Below, in pieces: positions 1 to 11,981 of a stretch of DNA of 64,000 bases (position 1 is the first letter of the stretch; each line of letters begins with the position of its first letter). Both the position numbers and the translations under genes were made by a program. This DNA comes from Actinomycetales bacterium (GTDB taxonomy: Bacteria > Actinomycetota > Actinomycetes > S36-B12). The notes under the pieces were generated by a model. The model was not told the origin of the DNA. It saw only the letters and a list, made by a program, of their open reading frames with translations, and ran no database searches. The stretch is from the NCBI GenBank assembly GCA_016125355.1, contig WGLX01000038.1, forward strand, positions 1 to 64,000. Direction: 5' to 3'.

Positions 1-98
1 CCGACAAGGACAGCCAGCCCCGCGGCGCCAAACCCGGACCCCGCCCCGGCCACCGCAAAGGCGGCATGCCCAAGGGCTACAAGTTCCACAAGAAATAA
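1..98 (+). CDS. C-terminal end of an unidentified basic protein (partial)
   Basis: The window opens inside a reading frame that ends with TAA at 96-98. The visible residues are rich in Lys, Arg, Gly and Pro and end in KGYKFHKK, which suggests a nucleic-acid-binding or ribosome-associated tail. Too little is visible to name a family. A strong hairpin follows immediately, as expected at the end of a transcription unit. The frame is judged real because it stays open from the window edge and the hairpin starts right after the stop. Confidence 0.5.
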   Translation, partial: DKDSQPRGAKPGPRPGHRKGGMPKGYKFHKK

Positions 99-102
99 GA
101 AT

Positions 103-135
103 GTCCCGGGACATCCGATAAGGATGTCCCGGGAC
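103..135. terminator. Hairpin terminator, 14-bp perfect stem
   Basis: A perfect inverted repeat of 14 nt (103-116 and 122-135) encloses a GATAA loop. Each arm contains the palindrome GTCCCGGGAC. It lies 4 nt after the stop codon of the partial gene and 10 nt from the 3' end of the tRNA gene on the other strand, so it could end transcription from both sides. There is no clear T-tract, which is common in high-GC actinobacteria. Confidence 0.75.
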
Positions 136-145
136 TTCACACAGC

Positions 146-217
146 GCGCCCGGAGGGACTCGAACCCCCAACCAACCGGGTAGAAGCCGGTTGCTCTATC
201 CATTGAGCTACGGGCGC
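146..217 (-). tRNA. tRNA-Arg (anticodon TCT)
   Basis: On the minus strand a complete 72-nt cloverleaf can be folded. The acceptor stem GCGCCCG pairs with CGGGCGC, the anticodon stem ACCGG pairs with CCGGT around loop CTTCTAC, and the T arm carries TTCGAGT. The anticodon TCT reads the rare AGA arginine codon. CCA is not encoded. No integrase or 3'-end duplication is seen beside it. Confidence 0.93.
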
Positions 218-239
218 GGACGCGAACAGTCTCCCAGAC

Positions 240-1514
240 CTAGGTCGGCACGAGTGCGCTACGGGTGCGGGGAATCGACTGGGCCGCAACGCCGGCGACG
301 ATGGCCAGGATCCCGGCGAGCAGCCAGGCGGTGAGGTAGTCGCCGGAGACGCTCCTGATCGTCCCCGAGACGGTGGCCGCGACGGCCGCCCCGATCATGT
401 GGGCGGCGAAGACCCAGCCGAAGACGATGGCGCCCTTGTCGGGCCCGAATGCCTCGCGGCACAGGGTGACGGTTGGCGGCACGGTGGCCACCCAGTCGAG
501 TCCGAAGAGCACCATGACGACGAGGATCGATGCTTCGACGTGCGGGCCCATCATGACGGGAAGCGTGACGAGGGCGATGCCGCGCAGGATGTAGTAGACC
601 GAGAGCAGGATCCGGGGGTCGAAGCGGTCCGTGAGCCAGCCGGATCCGATCGTGCCCACGATGTCGAACAGGCCCACCACCGCCAGCAGGCCCGCAGCGG
701 TCGTCGCGCCCATGCCGTGGTCGTGCATGGCGGGCACGAAGTGGGTGCTGATGATGCCGTTGGTCGTCCAGCCGCAGACGAAGAAGGTGCCGGCCAGCAG
801 CCAGAAGGCCTTCGAGTGCGCCGCCTGGCGGAGCGTGGTCAGCGCCACGGCGGCGGCCGCCCAGCCTCCGCCGGTGGTGTTCGAGGCGGTCTCCTCGGCG
901 GTCGGCTCTCCGGTCGCGCCGTAGGGCCGCAGGCCGACGTCCGCCGGTCGGTCGCGGATCACCAGCAGCACGGCCGGGATGAGGGCCACGCACATGGCGG
1001 CGACGGTGAGGGAGGCCGACCGCCAGCCGCGGGACTCGACGAGCGCGGACAGCAGCGGCAGGAAGATCAGCTGCCCGGTGGCCCACGCGGTGCCGATGAT
1101 GCCCAGGACCAGCCCGCGGTTCGTGGCGAACCAGCGGTTCGTGATGAGCGCGCCTGCCACCAGCGCCGTCGCGCCGACGCCGAGCCCCACCGTGACACCC
1201 CACAGGAGGGTGAGCTGCCAGGAGTCCGTCATGACCACGGTGAGCCCACTGCCCAGCGCGACGAAGCCCAGCGCGATCGCCATGATCGCGCGCACCCCGA
1301 ACCGCTCCATGAGGGCGGCCGCGAACGGCGCTGTCACCCCGTAGAAGACCAGGTTGACCGACACGGCGATGCTCGTCGCGGCCCGCGACCAGCCGAGGTC
1401 GTCCTCGATGGGGACGACCATGACGCCGAAGGACGAGCGGAACGCCGCGGAGGCAAGCAGCACGAGGAAGGTGACGCCCGCGACCCACCAGGCGCGGTGG
1501 ATGCGGCGGAGCAT
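240..1514 (-). CDS. MFS transporter
   Basis: This 424-residue polytopic protein has the length and about 12 hydrophobic segments expected of the major facilitator superfamily. A charged loop near residues 187-200 (IRDRPADVGLRPYG) follows the sixth segment and is typical of actinobacterial MFS permeases related to the oxalate/monocarboxylate group. The substrate cannot be read from sequence. The ATG at 1514 is preceded 6 nt upstream by TAGCCT, so the message is probably leaderless. It is divergent from the SSB gene. Confidence 0.85.
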   Translation of the reverse strand: MLRRIHRAWWVAGVTFLVLLASAAFRSSFGVMVVPIEDDLGWSRAATSIAVSVNLVFYGVTAPFAAALMERFGVRAIMAIALGFVALGSGLTVVMTDSWQLTLLWGVTVGLGVGATALVAGALITNRWFATNRGLVLGIIGTAWATGQLIFLPLLSALVESRGWRSASLTVAAMCVALIPAVLLVIRDRPADVGLRPYGATGEPTAEETASNTTGGGWAAAAVALTTLRQAAHSKAFWLLAGTFFVCGWTTNGIISTHFVPAMHDHGMGATTAAGLLAVVGLFDIVGTIGSGWLTDRFDPRILLSVYYILRGIALVTLPVMMGPHVEASILVVMVLFGLDWVATVPPTVTLCREAFGPDKGAIVFGWVFAAHMIGAAVAATVSGTIRSVSGDYLTAWLLAGILAIVAGVAAQSIPRTRSALVPT

Positions 1515-1574
1515 GGGCGAAGGCTAGCGGCAGGACCATCTCCCACGACGGGCTCGCCCTCCACAGGCTCGCCG

Positions 1575-1594
1575 GTGCACGGACGTCCGTGCAC
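1575..1594. promoter_or_regulatory. 20-bp perfect palindrome between divergent genes
   Basis: GTGCACGGAC is followed directly by its reverse complement, giving a 20-nt perfect palindrome. It lies in the 162-nt gap between the MFS gene (start 1514, minus) and the SSB gene (start 1677, plus). A dimeric regulator could bind here. No regulator gene is adjacent, so its partner is unknown. Confidence 0.35.
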
Positions 1595-1676
1595 AACCTC
1601 ATCGGGAGGCTGTGATCGCGGGTTTCGACGGTTGAGGGTGGTGCCTCCGGGCACGCCGGAACCTGAAGGGAGAACC

Positions 1677-2117
1677 ATGAACGACATCCCGCTGTACCTG
1701 ACCGGCAACGTCGTCACCGACGTCTCACTGCGGTTTTCGAAGAATGGCGATGCGGTCGCCTCATTCCGCCTCGCCGTGGGTACGAGGCGCTTCGACAAGA
1801 CGACCCAGCAATGGGTCGAGTCTGGTACCCACTTCCTCGACGTGTCGTGCTGGCGCGCGCTCGCGGCCAACGTCGTCGAGTCGATCACGAAGGGGATGCC
1901 CGTGCTGGTCATCGGGCGGGTGCGGACTCGAGAGGTGCAGAGGCCCTGCGGTGACTCCTCGCACGTCGTCCGGTACTTCGACGTCGAGGCCACGTCGGTG
2001 GGCCCCGACCTCGCCCGCGGTACGGCGAAGTTCCAGCGGGTCAAGCGCGATTCCGTGATCCGCAGCGAGCAGCGCGCGATCGAGGAGGCGATGAACGCCG
2101 CCGGACCGGCGGCATAG
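1677..2117 (+). CDS. ssb: Single-stranded DNA-binding protein (short paralogue)
   Basis: The 146-residue product starts with an OB-fold typical of SSB: a beta strand with GNVVTD near residue 11, FRLAVGTRRF near 35, and a WRALAANV segment near 58. It lacks the acidic C-terminal tip (DDDIPF-like) that replicative SSBs use to recruit partners and instead ends in EAMNAAGPAA. This suggests an accessory SSB, similar to the one encoded next to ettA in mycobacteria. The ATG at 1677 has a good ribosome site (GAAGGGAGA). The neighbour EttA is part of the same conserved block. Confidence 0.85.
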   Translation: MNDIPLYLTGNVVTDVSLRFSKNGDAVASFRLAVGTRRFDKTTQQWVESGTHFLDVSCWRALAANVVESITKGMPVLVIGRVRTREVQRPCGDSSHVVRYFDVEATSVGPDLARGTAKFQRVKRDSVIRSEQRAIEEAMNAAGPAA

Positions 2118-2166
2118 TGGTCCGTCGCTCCATCCGCGCGGCGAGGCGGTGTGGAAGCATGCCGAC

Positions 2167-3675
2167 ATGGCGCGTGACCGGTCCCGTGGCCGCCTCGGCC
2201 CCAGTCTGACCACCACGTGGGGACTTCTCGCCTGGCTCCTCGTCCCGCTTGCCGTCCTGCCAGCGTGGGGTCCGGTGAAGGAGGTCGACCTCTACTGGCA
2301 CATCCTCATGGGCGGCGACATCCTCGCCAACGGCCGCTTCGGGGGAGACCCGTCGTGGACCTACGGTCCTGCCGACCCGTCCTGGATCACCAGCCAGCCG
2401 GCAGCCGAGGTGCTGCTGTACTTGCTGCACCAGGGGATGTCGTGGTCGGGCATCATCGGCTTCCGGATCGCGCTGTCCGTCGGCCTGATGCTCTCCATCC
2501 TCCTGGCGATCACCCGAGTGGTCCGTACCCGGAACGTCCTGCCCGTCGACCGCTCCGTGGCGGTGACCGGACTCATCGTGGGCACCACGATGGTCGCCTA
2601 TGTCCAGGAGCGCCCGCAGACGATCTCCCTGGTGATCCTGCCGTGGATCGGGGTCATGGTCCTGCGGGTGATGTACACCGACCGCTGGCCCCGGTGGTGG
2701 GTCATCGGCCTCATCGTCATGGTGTGGTCGTGGTTCCACGGGGCCGGCGTGCTGGTCGGTCCCGTCCTCGTGGTGGTCGCCGTCATCCATGCCCTCGGGG
2801 TGGGCGGCCTGAAGTGGTTTCCGATCCTCCTGCGCAGCATCCGACGAGGCTGGGCGGTGGTGCTCGCGGCGCTCGTCGCCCCCATGATCTCCCCGCTCGG
2901 GCTCGAGTACTACCCGCAGGTCCGCAAGATCGAGCAGGCGGCGTCGCCGTTCATCCAGGAGTGGCTCGCGCCGCAGGCCAACAACGGCAATGTCTGGCTC
3001 GCCTTGCTCCTCGTCGGCCTCTGGGCGCTGTCGCTGGTGCGTCTGGCGGCCCTGAGTGGTCGAGTCTGGCGCACCTTCCGTATGGACATGCTCTACGTCG
3101 CGGGCGTGATCCTCGTGATGACGATGGCGGGCCGCTACCTCGCGGTGGGCATGCTCCTGCTCGCCCCACTCGTCGGGCGGCGCCTCGCCCAGGCATGGAC
3201 GCGGCCATCCGTCCGCGTGGAGCGCATACGGCCGAGGACCGCCGTGGTCGTCCTCGCGGTGGTCTCCGTGCTCATGGCCGCCGTCGCAGCGCGACTGCTG
3301 ATCAGTCCCCGGCCGGTCTCCACCCAGATGCCCTTGCGGGTCTGGGATGCCATGGCGCAGATCCCGGAGGAGCGCCGGGTGATCGTCGACTACGCCCTCG
3401 GCGGCCAGGCGGAGCTGCTGGGCGGCGTTCGGGTGGCCCTGGACGGCCGCACGGATCGGTACGGGGGCACGGTCCTCACCCCCTACCTCGATGCCATCAA
3501 GGGACTGCCGGGCTGGTCGGGCACCCTGGACCGCTACCCGGGCACCACGGACGCCGTTCTCGCCGGCAACAGCGGCCTGTCGGATCGGCTGCGTGCCCGG
3601 GGTTGGAAGCAGGCCTGTGCGGACGGGGTGTACGTGTGGCTGACCGCCCCGGGAGTCTCGGGTTCCTGCGACTGA
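2167..3675 (+). CDS. Polytopic membrane protein, GT-C glycosyltransferase-like
   Basis: About 500 residues with roughly ten hydrophobic segments. The first extracytoplasmic loop carries DLYWHILMGGDILANG and a later SWITSQPAAEV, a pattern seen in GT-C fold membrane proteins in which an Asp and a His/Glu near the membrane face line the active site. The C-terminal part after about residue 380 is soluble and extracytoplasmic. ATG 2167 is preferred because GGAAG lies upstream. GTG 2149, 18 nt earlier, is possible. The role may be transfer of a lipid-linked sugar, but no substrate can be named. Confidence 0.6.
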   Translation: MARDRSRGRLGPSLTTTWGLLAWLLVPLAVLPAWGPVKEVDLYWHILMGGDILANGRFGGDPSWTYGPADPSWITSQPAAEVLLYLLHQGMSWSGIIGFRIALSVGLMLSILLAITRVVRTRNVLPVDRSVAVTGLIVGTTMVAYVQERPQTISLVILPWIGVMVLRVMYTDRWPRWWVIGLIVMVWSWFHGAGVLVGPVLVVVAVIHALGVGGLKWFPILLRSIRRGWAVVLAALVAPMISPLGLEYYPQVRKIEQAASPFIQEWLAPQANNGNVWLALLLVGLWALSLVRLAALSGRVWRTFRMDMLYVAGVILVMTMAGRYLAVGMLLLAPLVGRRLAQAWTRPSVRVERIRPRTAVVVLAVVSVLMAAVAARLLISPRPVSTQMPLRVWDAMAQIPEERRVIVDYALGGQAELLGGVRVALDGRTDRYGGTVLTPYLDAIKGLPGWSGTLDRYPGTTDAVLAGNSGLSDRLRARGWKQACADGVYVWLTAPGVSGSCD

Positions 3676-3701
3676 CCGGCCCCCTACTAGGCTCTGCGCC
3701 C

Positions 3702-5399
<1,698 letters not shown>

Positions 5400-5400
5400 C

Positions 5401-5799
5401 GTGATCCGCGTACCGGTCCACCGGCGCTTCAGCGACCTCGATCCGCTAGGACACGTGAACAACGTGGTCTTCCACGACTACCTGCAGGAAGCGCGGGTCG
5501 GCATGCTCCGCGACCTCGGCTTCGTCCGCGGGCCGGGCTTCTCCCAGGTCGTCGTCAAGCAGGAGATCACGCACCGCAAGCCGCTGCTGCTGAGCCCGGA
5601 GCCGGTCATGGTCGAGACGTGGATCGAGCATCTCGGCAACTCGTCGTACCGGATCGCCTACCGCGTGATCGACGAGCACGGGGACGTCGCCGCGGAGGGA
5701 TCGACCCTCATGGCGGTGATCGATCCGGACACCGGGCGTCCCATCCGCATGTCCGACGAGTTGCGGGCGGTTCTGGAGCCGCTGACAATTCAGCAGTGA
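5401..5799 (+). CDS. Acyl-CoA thioesterase, hotdog fold
   Basis: The 132-residue product has the hotdog thioesterase signature FSDLDPLGHVNN near residues 10-21, where the Asp is the expected catalytic residue, and the length is typical of the 4-hydroxybenzoyl-CoA/YbgC group. It would hydrolyse acyl-CoA thioesters in the cytoplasm. The acyl group is unknown. The GTG start lies 1 nt after the ettA stop codon, so it is cotranscribed and probably translationally coupled. The same pairing exists in mycobacteria. Confidence 0.88.
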   Translation: MIRVPVHRRFSDLDPLGHVNNVVFHDYLQEARVGMLRDLGFVRGPGFSQVVVKQEITHRKPLLLSPEPVMVETWIEHLGNSSYRIAYRVIDEHGDVAAEGSTLMAVIDPDTGRPIRMSDELRAVLEPLTIQQ

Positions 5800-6458
5800 C
5801 GATTCGCCTGGCGGCCTCCGACGCGCGTGCCCTGGAGAGCCACTGCCGGCGACAGCTGCGGTGGGATCGCGATGCGTCGGCACGCCTCGTCACCGCAATC
5901 AGCGCGATCGGCGTCTTCACCCGGCCGCCCATGGAGGTGCTGGTCTTCGCCGCCGTTCCCACGCAGGAGCCGGTGGCTCCCGACGACGCGCTCGACCAGA
6001 TCACCTCGCTCGGCGCCCTGGCCGACCTGCTGGCCTCCGGCGATGAGGACGGCGTGGTGATCGACCGACTGCCCCGGATCGCGCCGCACCTCTCGGCGAT
6101 GCCGCGTCTCGACGAGCTGCCCCCGCGGGAGGGCTGGCAGCTGCCGATCACCGGGGTGGCGGGCGACCAGGTCCCGGTCGTGGATCGGGCGACGAAGGAG
6201 TTCGAGGCGCGGGCGGCCGGCCTGCCGCAGAAGGGGCAGCAGGAGGTGGCCGAGGAGATCTGGTCCCGACCGAGCTTCGGCGGACTGCCCCTGCGGGCGC
6301 TCCATGCCGCACGCCAGCTGGGGATGCTGGCCGACGACCGGGCGCGCATCGCCACGGCGACCAACGGGCCGTGGAAGAGACTGAGCACGACCCGCGGCCA
6401 GGTGTTCGCCTACGCCTCCGGGCCGGCGGCCCGGCTCAGCCTGCACGTCGTCCGCTAG
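5796..6458 (+). CDS. Conserved actinobacterial protein of unknown function
   Basis: A 220-residue soluble protein whose GTG start (5796) overlaps the thioesterase stop codon as GTGA, making it the last gene of the ettA operon. No enzymatic motif is recognised. It contains an acidic middle part, a Pro-rich stretch (ELPPREGWQLPITG) and a basic helical C-terminal half. Its place after the thioesterase and its length fit the hypothetical protein found at the same site in M. tuberculosis (Rv2474c region), from memory. Its stop overlaps the stop of the convergent M20 gene by 4 nt. Confidence 0.7.
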   Translation: MTIRLAASDARALESHCRRQLRWDRDASARLVTAISAIGVFTRPPMEVLVFAAVPTQEPVAPDDALDQITSLGALADLLASGDEDGVVIDRLPRIAPHLSAMPRLDELPPREGWQLPITGVAGDQVPVVDRATKEFEARAAGLPQKGQQEVAEEIWSRPSFGGLPLRALHAARQLGMLADDRARIATATNGPWKRLSTTRGQVFAYASGPAARLSLHVVR

Positions 6459-7669
6459 GGATGGGCCCCGTCGAGTGCCTGCAGGGCGCAGCCGGCCAGC
6501 AGCGCCGCCCCGATGCCGATGGCCCGCTCGTCCACGTCGAAGGTGGCGGAGTGCAGGTCCTGCCGAGGCCGGGACGACGACGGGTCGTGGGTGCCCAGCC
6601 GGACGTAGGTGCCGGGCACGCGCTCGGTGTACCACGCGAACGAGTCGCCGCCCACGGATTGCGGGGTCTCGCGGATGGCCTCGCGGCCCCAGAGCCGCCC
6701 GGCAACCCCCTCGGCGAGCTCCGTGGTCGCGACGTCGTTGACCACCGGGGGCAGGCCGCGCGCGTAGGCGAGATCCCATGCCGGAGGCGAGCCGATACCC
6801 TCCTCCGTGGCGATGGCGGCCAGGGCCGAGCGCATGAGCGCCTCGCCCTCGGGCCACACCGTCGGGTCGGGGGTCCGGAAGGATCCGGTCAGCCGCGCCG
6901 ACGACGGGATCACGTTGGCCGCGGCACCGGCATGCACGGACCCGAACACCAGGGTCACCGCGCCTGAGGCCCGCTCCTGCGCCTCGTCCCAAAGCCGCTC
7001 GATGACGCGGGCGGTCCACCGGACCAGGTCGACGGTCTGCCGGGGCCGTGCCGTGTGACCCCCGGGCCCGGTCAGGGTGATCTCGAACTGGTCGGCGGCC
7101 GACGTCAGCGGGCCACTGCGCAGGCCGACGTGGCCGACGTCGACCTTGGGGTCGCAGTGCACGCCGAAGATCGACTGCACGTGATCGAGCCAGCCTGCCT
7201 CGACGACCTCGACGGCGCCGCCGGGGACCACCTCCTCCGACGGCTCGAAGATCAGGCGCACCGTGCCGGCCATCGGCTGCCGACGCCGCACGTCGAGCAG
7301 CGTCAGGGCCGCTCCGAGGACGGCCGCGGTATGGACGTCATGGCCGCAGGCGTGGGCGTATCCCTCGTGGCGGGACCGGTAGGGGGTGTCCGTCCGGTCG
7401 TCCATCGCGAGGGCGTCGATGTCCGCGCGGAGGGCCACAAGCGGACCGCCGTCGGGCCCGCTCGGGTCCCGTCCCATCGGGATGTCGCAGATGACGCCGG
7501 TTCCGCTGGCCAGTACCACGGGAGCCAGGTCCTCGACCGACAGGCGGTCCACCAGCATCTCGGTGGTGAGGACCTCCTTGCCCGACGGCTCGGGCTGCGC
7601 GTGCAGGTGGCGCCGCAGGGCGATCAGTTCGTGCTCGTGCGCGGCCACGATGCGGGCGACATCCCTCAT
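6455..7669 (-). CDS. M20D-family amidohydrolase / peptidase
   Basis: The 404-residue metallohydrolase carries the M20D signatures: RADIDAL near residue 81, HACGHDVHTA near 106-115 and FEPSEE near 141-146 (metal ligands and the general base Glu). Family members cleave N-acyl amino acids or aminoacyl conjugates in the cytoplasm. The exact substrate is unknown. Its ATG overlaps the stop of the upstream GCS2 gene by 4 nt, so the two form an operon, which suggests that an amide made or altered by the ligase is handled by this hydrolase. Confidence 0.87.
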   Translation of the reverse strand: MRDVARIVAAHEHELIALRRHLHAQPEPSGKEVLTTEMLVDRLSVEDLAPVVLASGTGVICDIPMGRDPSGPDGGPLVALRADIDALAMDDRTDTPYRSRHEGYAHACGHDVHTAAVLGAALTLLDVRRRQPMAGTVRLIFEPSEEVVPGGAVEVVEAGWLDHVQSIFGVHCDPKVDVGHVGLRSGPLTSAADQFEITLTGPGGHTARPRQTVDLVRWTARVIERLWDEAQERASGAVTLVFGSVHAGAAANVIPSSARLTGSFRTPDPTVWPEGEALMRSALAAIATEEGIGSPPAWDLAYARGLPPVVNDVATTELAEGVAGRLWGREAIRETPQSVGGDSFAWYTERVPGTYVRLGTHDPSSSRPRQDLHSATFDVDERAIGIGAALLAGCALQALDGAHP

Positions 7670-8826
7670 CCGCGCCCCTCCGGGCGGAACCCGCCGGGGT
7701 CGTCGGCCGCCAGTTCATGACGCAAGGCAGTCACGACCACCTCGAGGCTCCCGGTCTGCTCGTAGACGGCTCGCTGCCGACTGGCACTTGGACCGACGTC
7801 GATGATGCGATGGATGTCCTCGAGCTCCGTCACGCAGTCCAGGCGTCTCGCGTAGGGCATGAGCTCCTCGACGGTCTCCTCGATCACGGTGGTGATGGGC
7901 CGGGTCGTGCCCTTGGTGTCCACCACCAGGGCGGCATCGAGACCATAGCGGGCGGCCCGCCACTTGTTCTCGTGGAGGACCCAGTCGCGCTGGCCCGGGA
8001 GCCGGTGTCCGCGGTCGATGAGCTCCGAGAACCGGGCCACGCTGCACTGCGCCAGCGCGGCGAGCGCCGAGACCTCGGTGAGCGTGGGCATCGCGTCGCA
8101 CATGCGCAGCTCCACCGTCCCGAAGTCCGGATGCGGCCGGATGTCCCACCAGACCTCACGGATGGTGGTGATCGCCCCGGAGTTGATGAGGGAGGTCATG
8201 AAGGACTCGAACTCGGCCCAGTCCGCGATCGCCGGCGGGACGCCCGTCGTCGGCAGTGCCTCGAAGATCTTGGTGCGGGCGCTCTGCAGGCCCGTGTCGA
8301 AGCCGTGCCAGAACGGGCTCGATGCGGAGAGGGCGACGAAAAGCGGCAACAGGGTCGCCATGGCATTCGTGACCTGGATGGATGCCTCAGCGGACCGCAC
8401 GCCCACGTGGAAGTGGACGCCGTGGGTGACGAGGCGCCGGGCCGGCCACTGCACGCGCTGCACGATGGCGTCGTACCGCTCACCCTCCGACTGCCGCTGC
8501 GCCTGCCATTCGGAAAACGGGTGGAGGCCGGCGCTGATGAGGTCGACCCCCATCGGGCCCGCGATCTCACGGATCTCGCCGATCGTCGCGCTGAGGTCCT
8601 CGCGGGCCTCGGCGACCGTGTCGCAGATGCCCGTGATCGCCTCGAGCGTGCACTGGTAGAGCTCGGCCTTGACCCGTGGCAGGTCCGCATCGCGGTGCCG
8701 GTCGGCCATCGCCTCGAGCACGGCGGGGGCCGCGCTGACCAGCGCACCGCTCGCCGAGTCGACGAGGCCGAACTCGACCTCTACGCCGAGGCTGCAGCGC
8801 TGCGATGCGCGGAACTCAACCTGCAC
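7666..8826 (-). CDS. Carboxylate-amine ligase, GCS2 (YbdK) family
   Basis: A 386-residue protein of the glutamate-cysteine ligase 2 family. The N-terminal LGVEVEFGLVD near residues 13-23 holds the Glu residues that bind Mg-ATP, and HFHVGVRS near 140 and the WWDIRPHPDFGTVELR region are typical. YbdK-type enzymes ligate a carboxylate to an amine with weak gamma-glutamylcysteine activity. GTG 8826 is preceded by TAATCT at 6 nt, a leaderless promoter that overlaps the stop codon of the GH13 gene upstream. It is the first gene of a two-gene operon with the M20 hydrolase. Confidence 0.88.
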   Translation of the reverse strand: MQVEFRASQRCSLGVEVEFGLVDSASGALVSAAPAVLEAMADRHRDADLPRVKAELYQCTLEAITGICDTVAEAREDLSATIGEIREIAGPMGVDLISAGLHPFSEWQAQRQSEGERYDAIVQRVQWPARRLVTHGVHFHVGVRSAEASIQVTNAMATLLPLFVALSASSPFWHGFDTGLQSARTKIFEALPTTGVPPAIADWAEFESFMTSLINSGAITTIREVWWDIRPHPDFGTVELRMCDAMPTLTEVSALAALAQCSVARFSELIDRGHRLPGQRDWVLHENKWRAARYGLDAALVVDTKGTTRPITTVIEETVEELMPYARRLDCVTELEDIHRIIDVGPSASRQRAVYEQTGSLEVVVTALRHELAADDPGGFRPEGRG

Positions 8827-8835
8827 ACGGCCAGA

Positions 8836-10551
<1,716 letters not shown>

Positions 10552-10564
10552 GGTGCGTGATCCT

Positions 10565-11008
10565 TCAGGTCTGTGTGGTGGGCAGGGGTTGCCCGATCGG
10601 GTCGTCGGGGACGTTCTGCATGGCGAAGGCGGCCGAGACGAGGTACATCCACAGCTGCGACTCGGCCTCCGGCGCCATGTCCATGTCGGCGACGGCGTCG
10701 TGCATGAGGCTCAGCCAGCGGTCGCGGGCCACCGAGTCGATCGAGAAGTCCATGTGCCGCATCCGCAGTCGCGGGTGGCCGCGCTCCTCGCTGTACGTCT
10801 GCGGCCCACCCCAGTACTGCATGAGGAACATGCGGAGGCGACGTTCCGCCGCGGAGAGGTCCTCGTCGGGATACATCGGCCGCAGGATCGGGTCGCGCGC
10901 GACCCGCTCGTAGAACCCGTGGACGAGCCCTTCGAAGAACGCCTCGCCCCCGAACTGCTCGTAGGGGGTGGTCGATTCGCCCGCGGGCTCCGGCGTCTCG
11001 CTCGTCAC
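10565..11008 (-). CDS. glbO: Group II truncated haemoglobin (HbO)
   Basis: The 147-residue globin starts, after a polar leader, with FGGEAFFEGLVHGFYERVA and continues with PILRPMYP, then HPRLRMRHMDF, where the second His is the proximal haem ligand, and WLSLMHDAV with the conserved Trp of helix G. These are hallmarks of group II truncated globins. Proposed roles are oxygen or NO chemistry and peroxidase activity near the membrane. The GTG start lies 4 nt after the mscS-like gene, and the alpha-glucosidase follows, so it sits inside a four-gene operon. Confidence 0.93.
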   Translation of the reverse strand: MTSETPEPAGESTTPYEQFGGEAFFEGLVHGFYERVARDPILRPMYPDEDLSAAERRLRMFLMQYWGGPQTYSEERGHPRLRMRHMDFSIDSVARDRWLSLMHDAVADMDMAPEAESQLWMYLVSAAFAMQNVPDDPIGQPLPTTQT

Positions 11009-11012
11009 GGGG

Positions 11013-11981
11013 TCATTGTGCTGGACCGGAGGGGCGGTCGGCCCCCGGGGGCTCGTGCCGGACGGCGGCCGTGGCGTGGATCGTCTGGATCTGCACGCCG
11101 TCGTAGGGGATCCGGATCCCCTCGTTCTGCAGGGCCTGTACGAGCCGCTGGCGGAGCATGCGCGTGGTCCCGGCCTCGCTCGTGCTCGGCACGATCTTGG
11201 TGTTCACCCGAACAACGGTCGTGGTGGCGGTCACGGACACCACGCCCGAGTAGAACGGGTCCCCGAGCAGGAGATCGCGGAACTCCGGGTCCTGGCCGAT
11301 CTCCCGACCGGCGCGGGTGATCACGTCCGCGACCTTGGTGATGTCCTGCTCGGTCGGCACCGGGATGTCCACCAGCGCGAAGGTCCAGCCCTGCGACTGG
11401 TTGGCGACGTACTGGATCGTCCCGTTGCGGACGTACCAGACCACGCCGAAGGTGTCCCGGACTCGCGTGTAGCGCAGTGCGACCTGCTCGACCTCGCCCA
11501 TGACGACGCCGAGATCGACGATGTCGCCGATGCCGAGCTGATCCTCGAAGATCATCGAGACCCCGGCGAGGTAGTCCGCGACGAGGGTCTGGGCGCCGAA
11601 GCCCAGCACGACACCGAGGACGCCGGCGCTGGCGAGCAGGGGTCCGACGTTGACCCCCACGATGGTGAGGATCGTCATCACCGTGATCGTCCAGATGGTG
11701 AGCGTCAGCGCGCTGCGTGCCAGGGAGCCCAGCGAGTTGGCGCGCTGCTGCTGGCGGTCGTTCAGCAGGGCCTGCGTCATCTCGGCGCTGTCGGCACCGC
11801 GCAGGCTCGACGGCCGGATCTTCGGCGCACGCTCCGCGAAGGTCTTCGCCAGCCGTCGGATGGCGTGGCTGCCGACGATCTGGGCGACGATCGCGATGAT
11901 CAGGACGATGAGGATGCGCGCGACGACCACCCACGAGAACGTGTCGAAGAAGTCGCTCGCGTTGGTGAGCAGCTCATCCAT
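11013..11981 (-). CDS. mscS: Small-conductance mechanosensitive channel (MscS family)
   Basis: A 322-residue membrane channel. Three hydrophobic segments (about residues 18-40, 85-105 and 112-135) lead into the glycine/alanine-rich pore helix (ASAGVLGVVLGFGAQTLVAD), followed by a beta domain with FEDQLGIGDIVDLG, then a soluble alpha/beta domain. It should open under membrane tension and release osmolytes. It overlaps the end of the prolyl oligopeptidase gene by 8 nt and is 4 nt from glbO. Confidence 0.92.
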   Translation of the reverse strand: MDELLTNASDFFDTFSWVVVARILIVLIIAIVAQIVGSHAIRRLAKTFAERAPKIRPSSLRGADSAEMTQALLNDRQQQRANSLGSLARSALTLTIWTITVMTILTIVGVNVGPLLASAGVLGVVLGFGAQTLVADYLAGVSMIFEDQLGIGDIVDLGVVMGEVEQVALRYTRVRDTFGVVWYVRNGTIQYVANQSQGWTFALVDIPVPTEQDITKVADVITRAGREIGQDPEFRDLLLGDPFYSGVVSVTATTTVVRVNTKIVPSTSEAGTTRMLRQRLVQALQNEGIRIPYDGVQIQTIHATAAVRHEPPGADRPSGPAQ

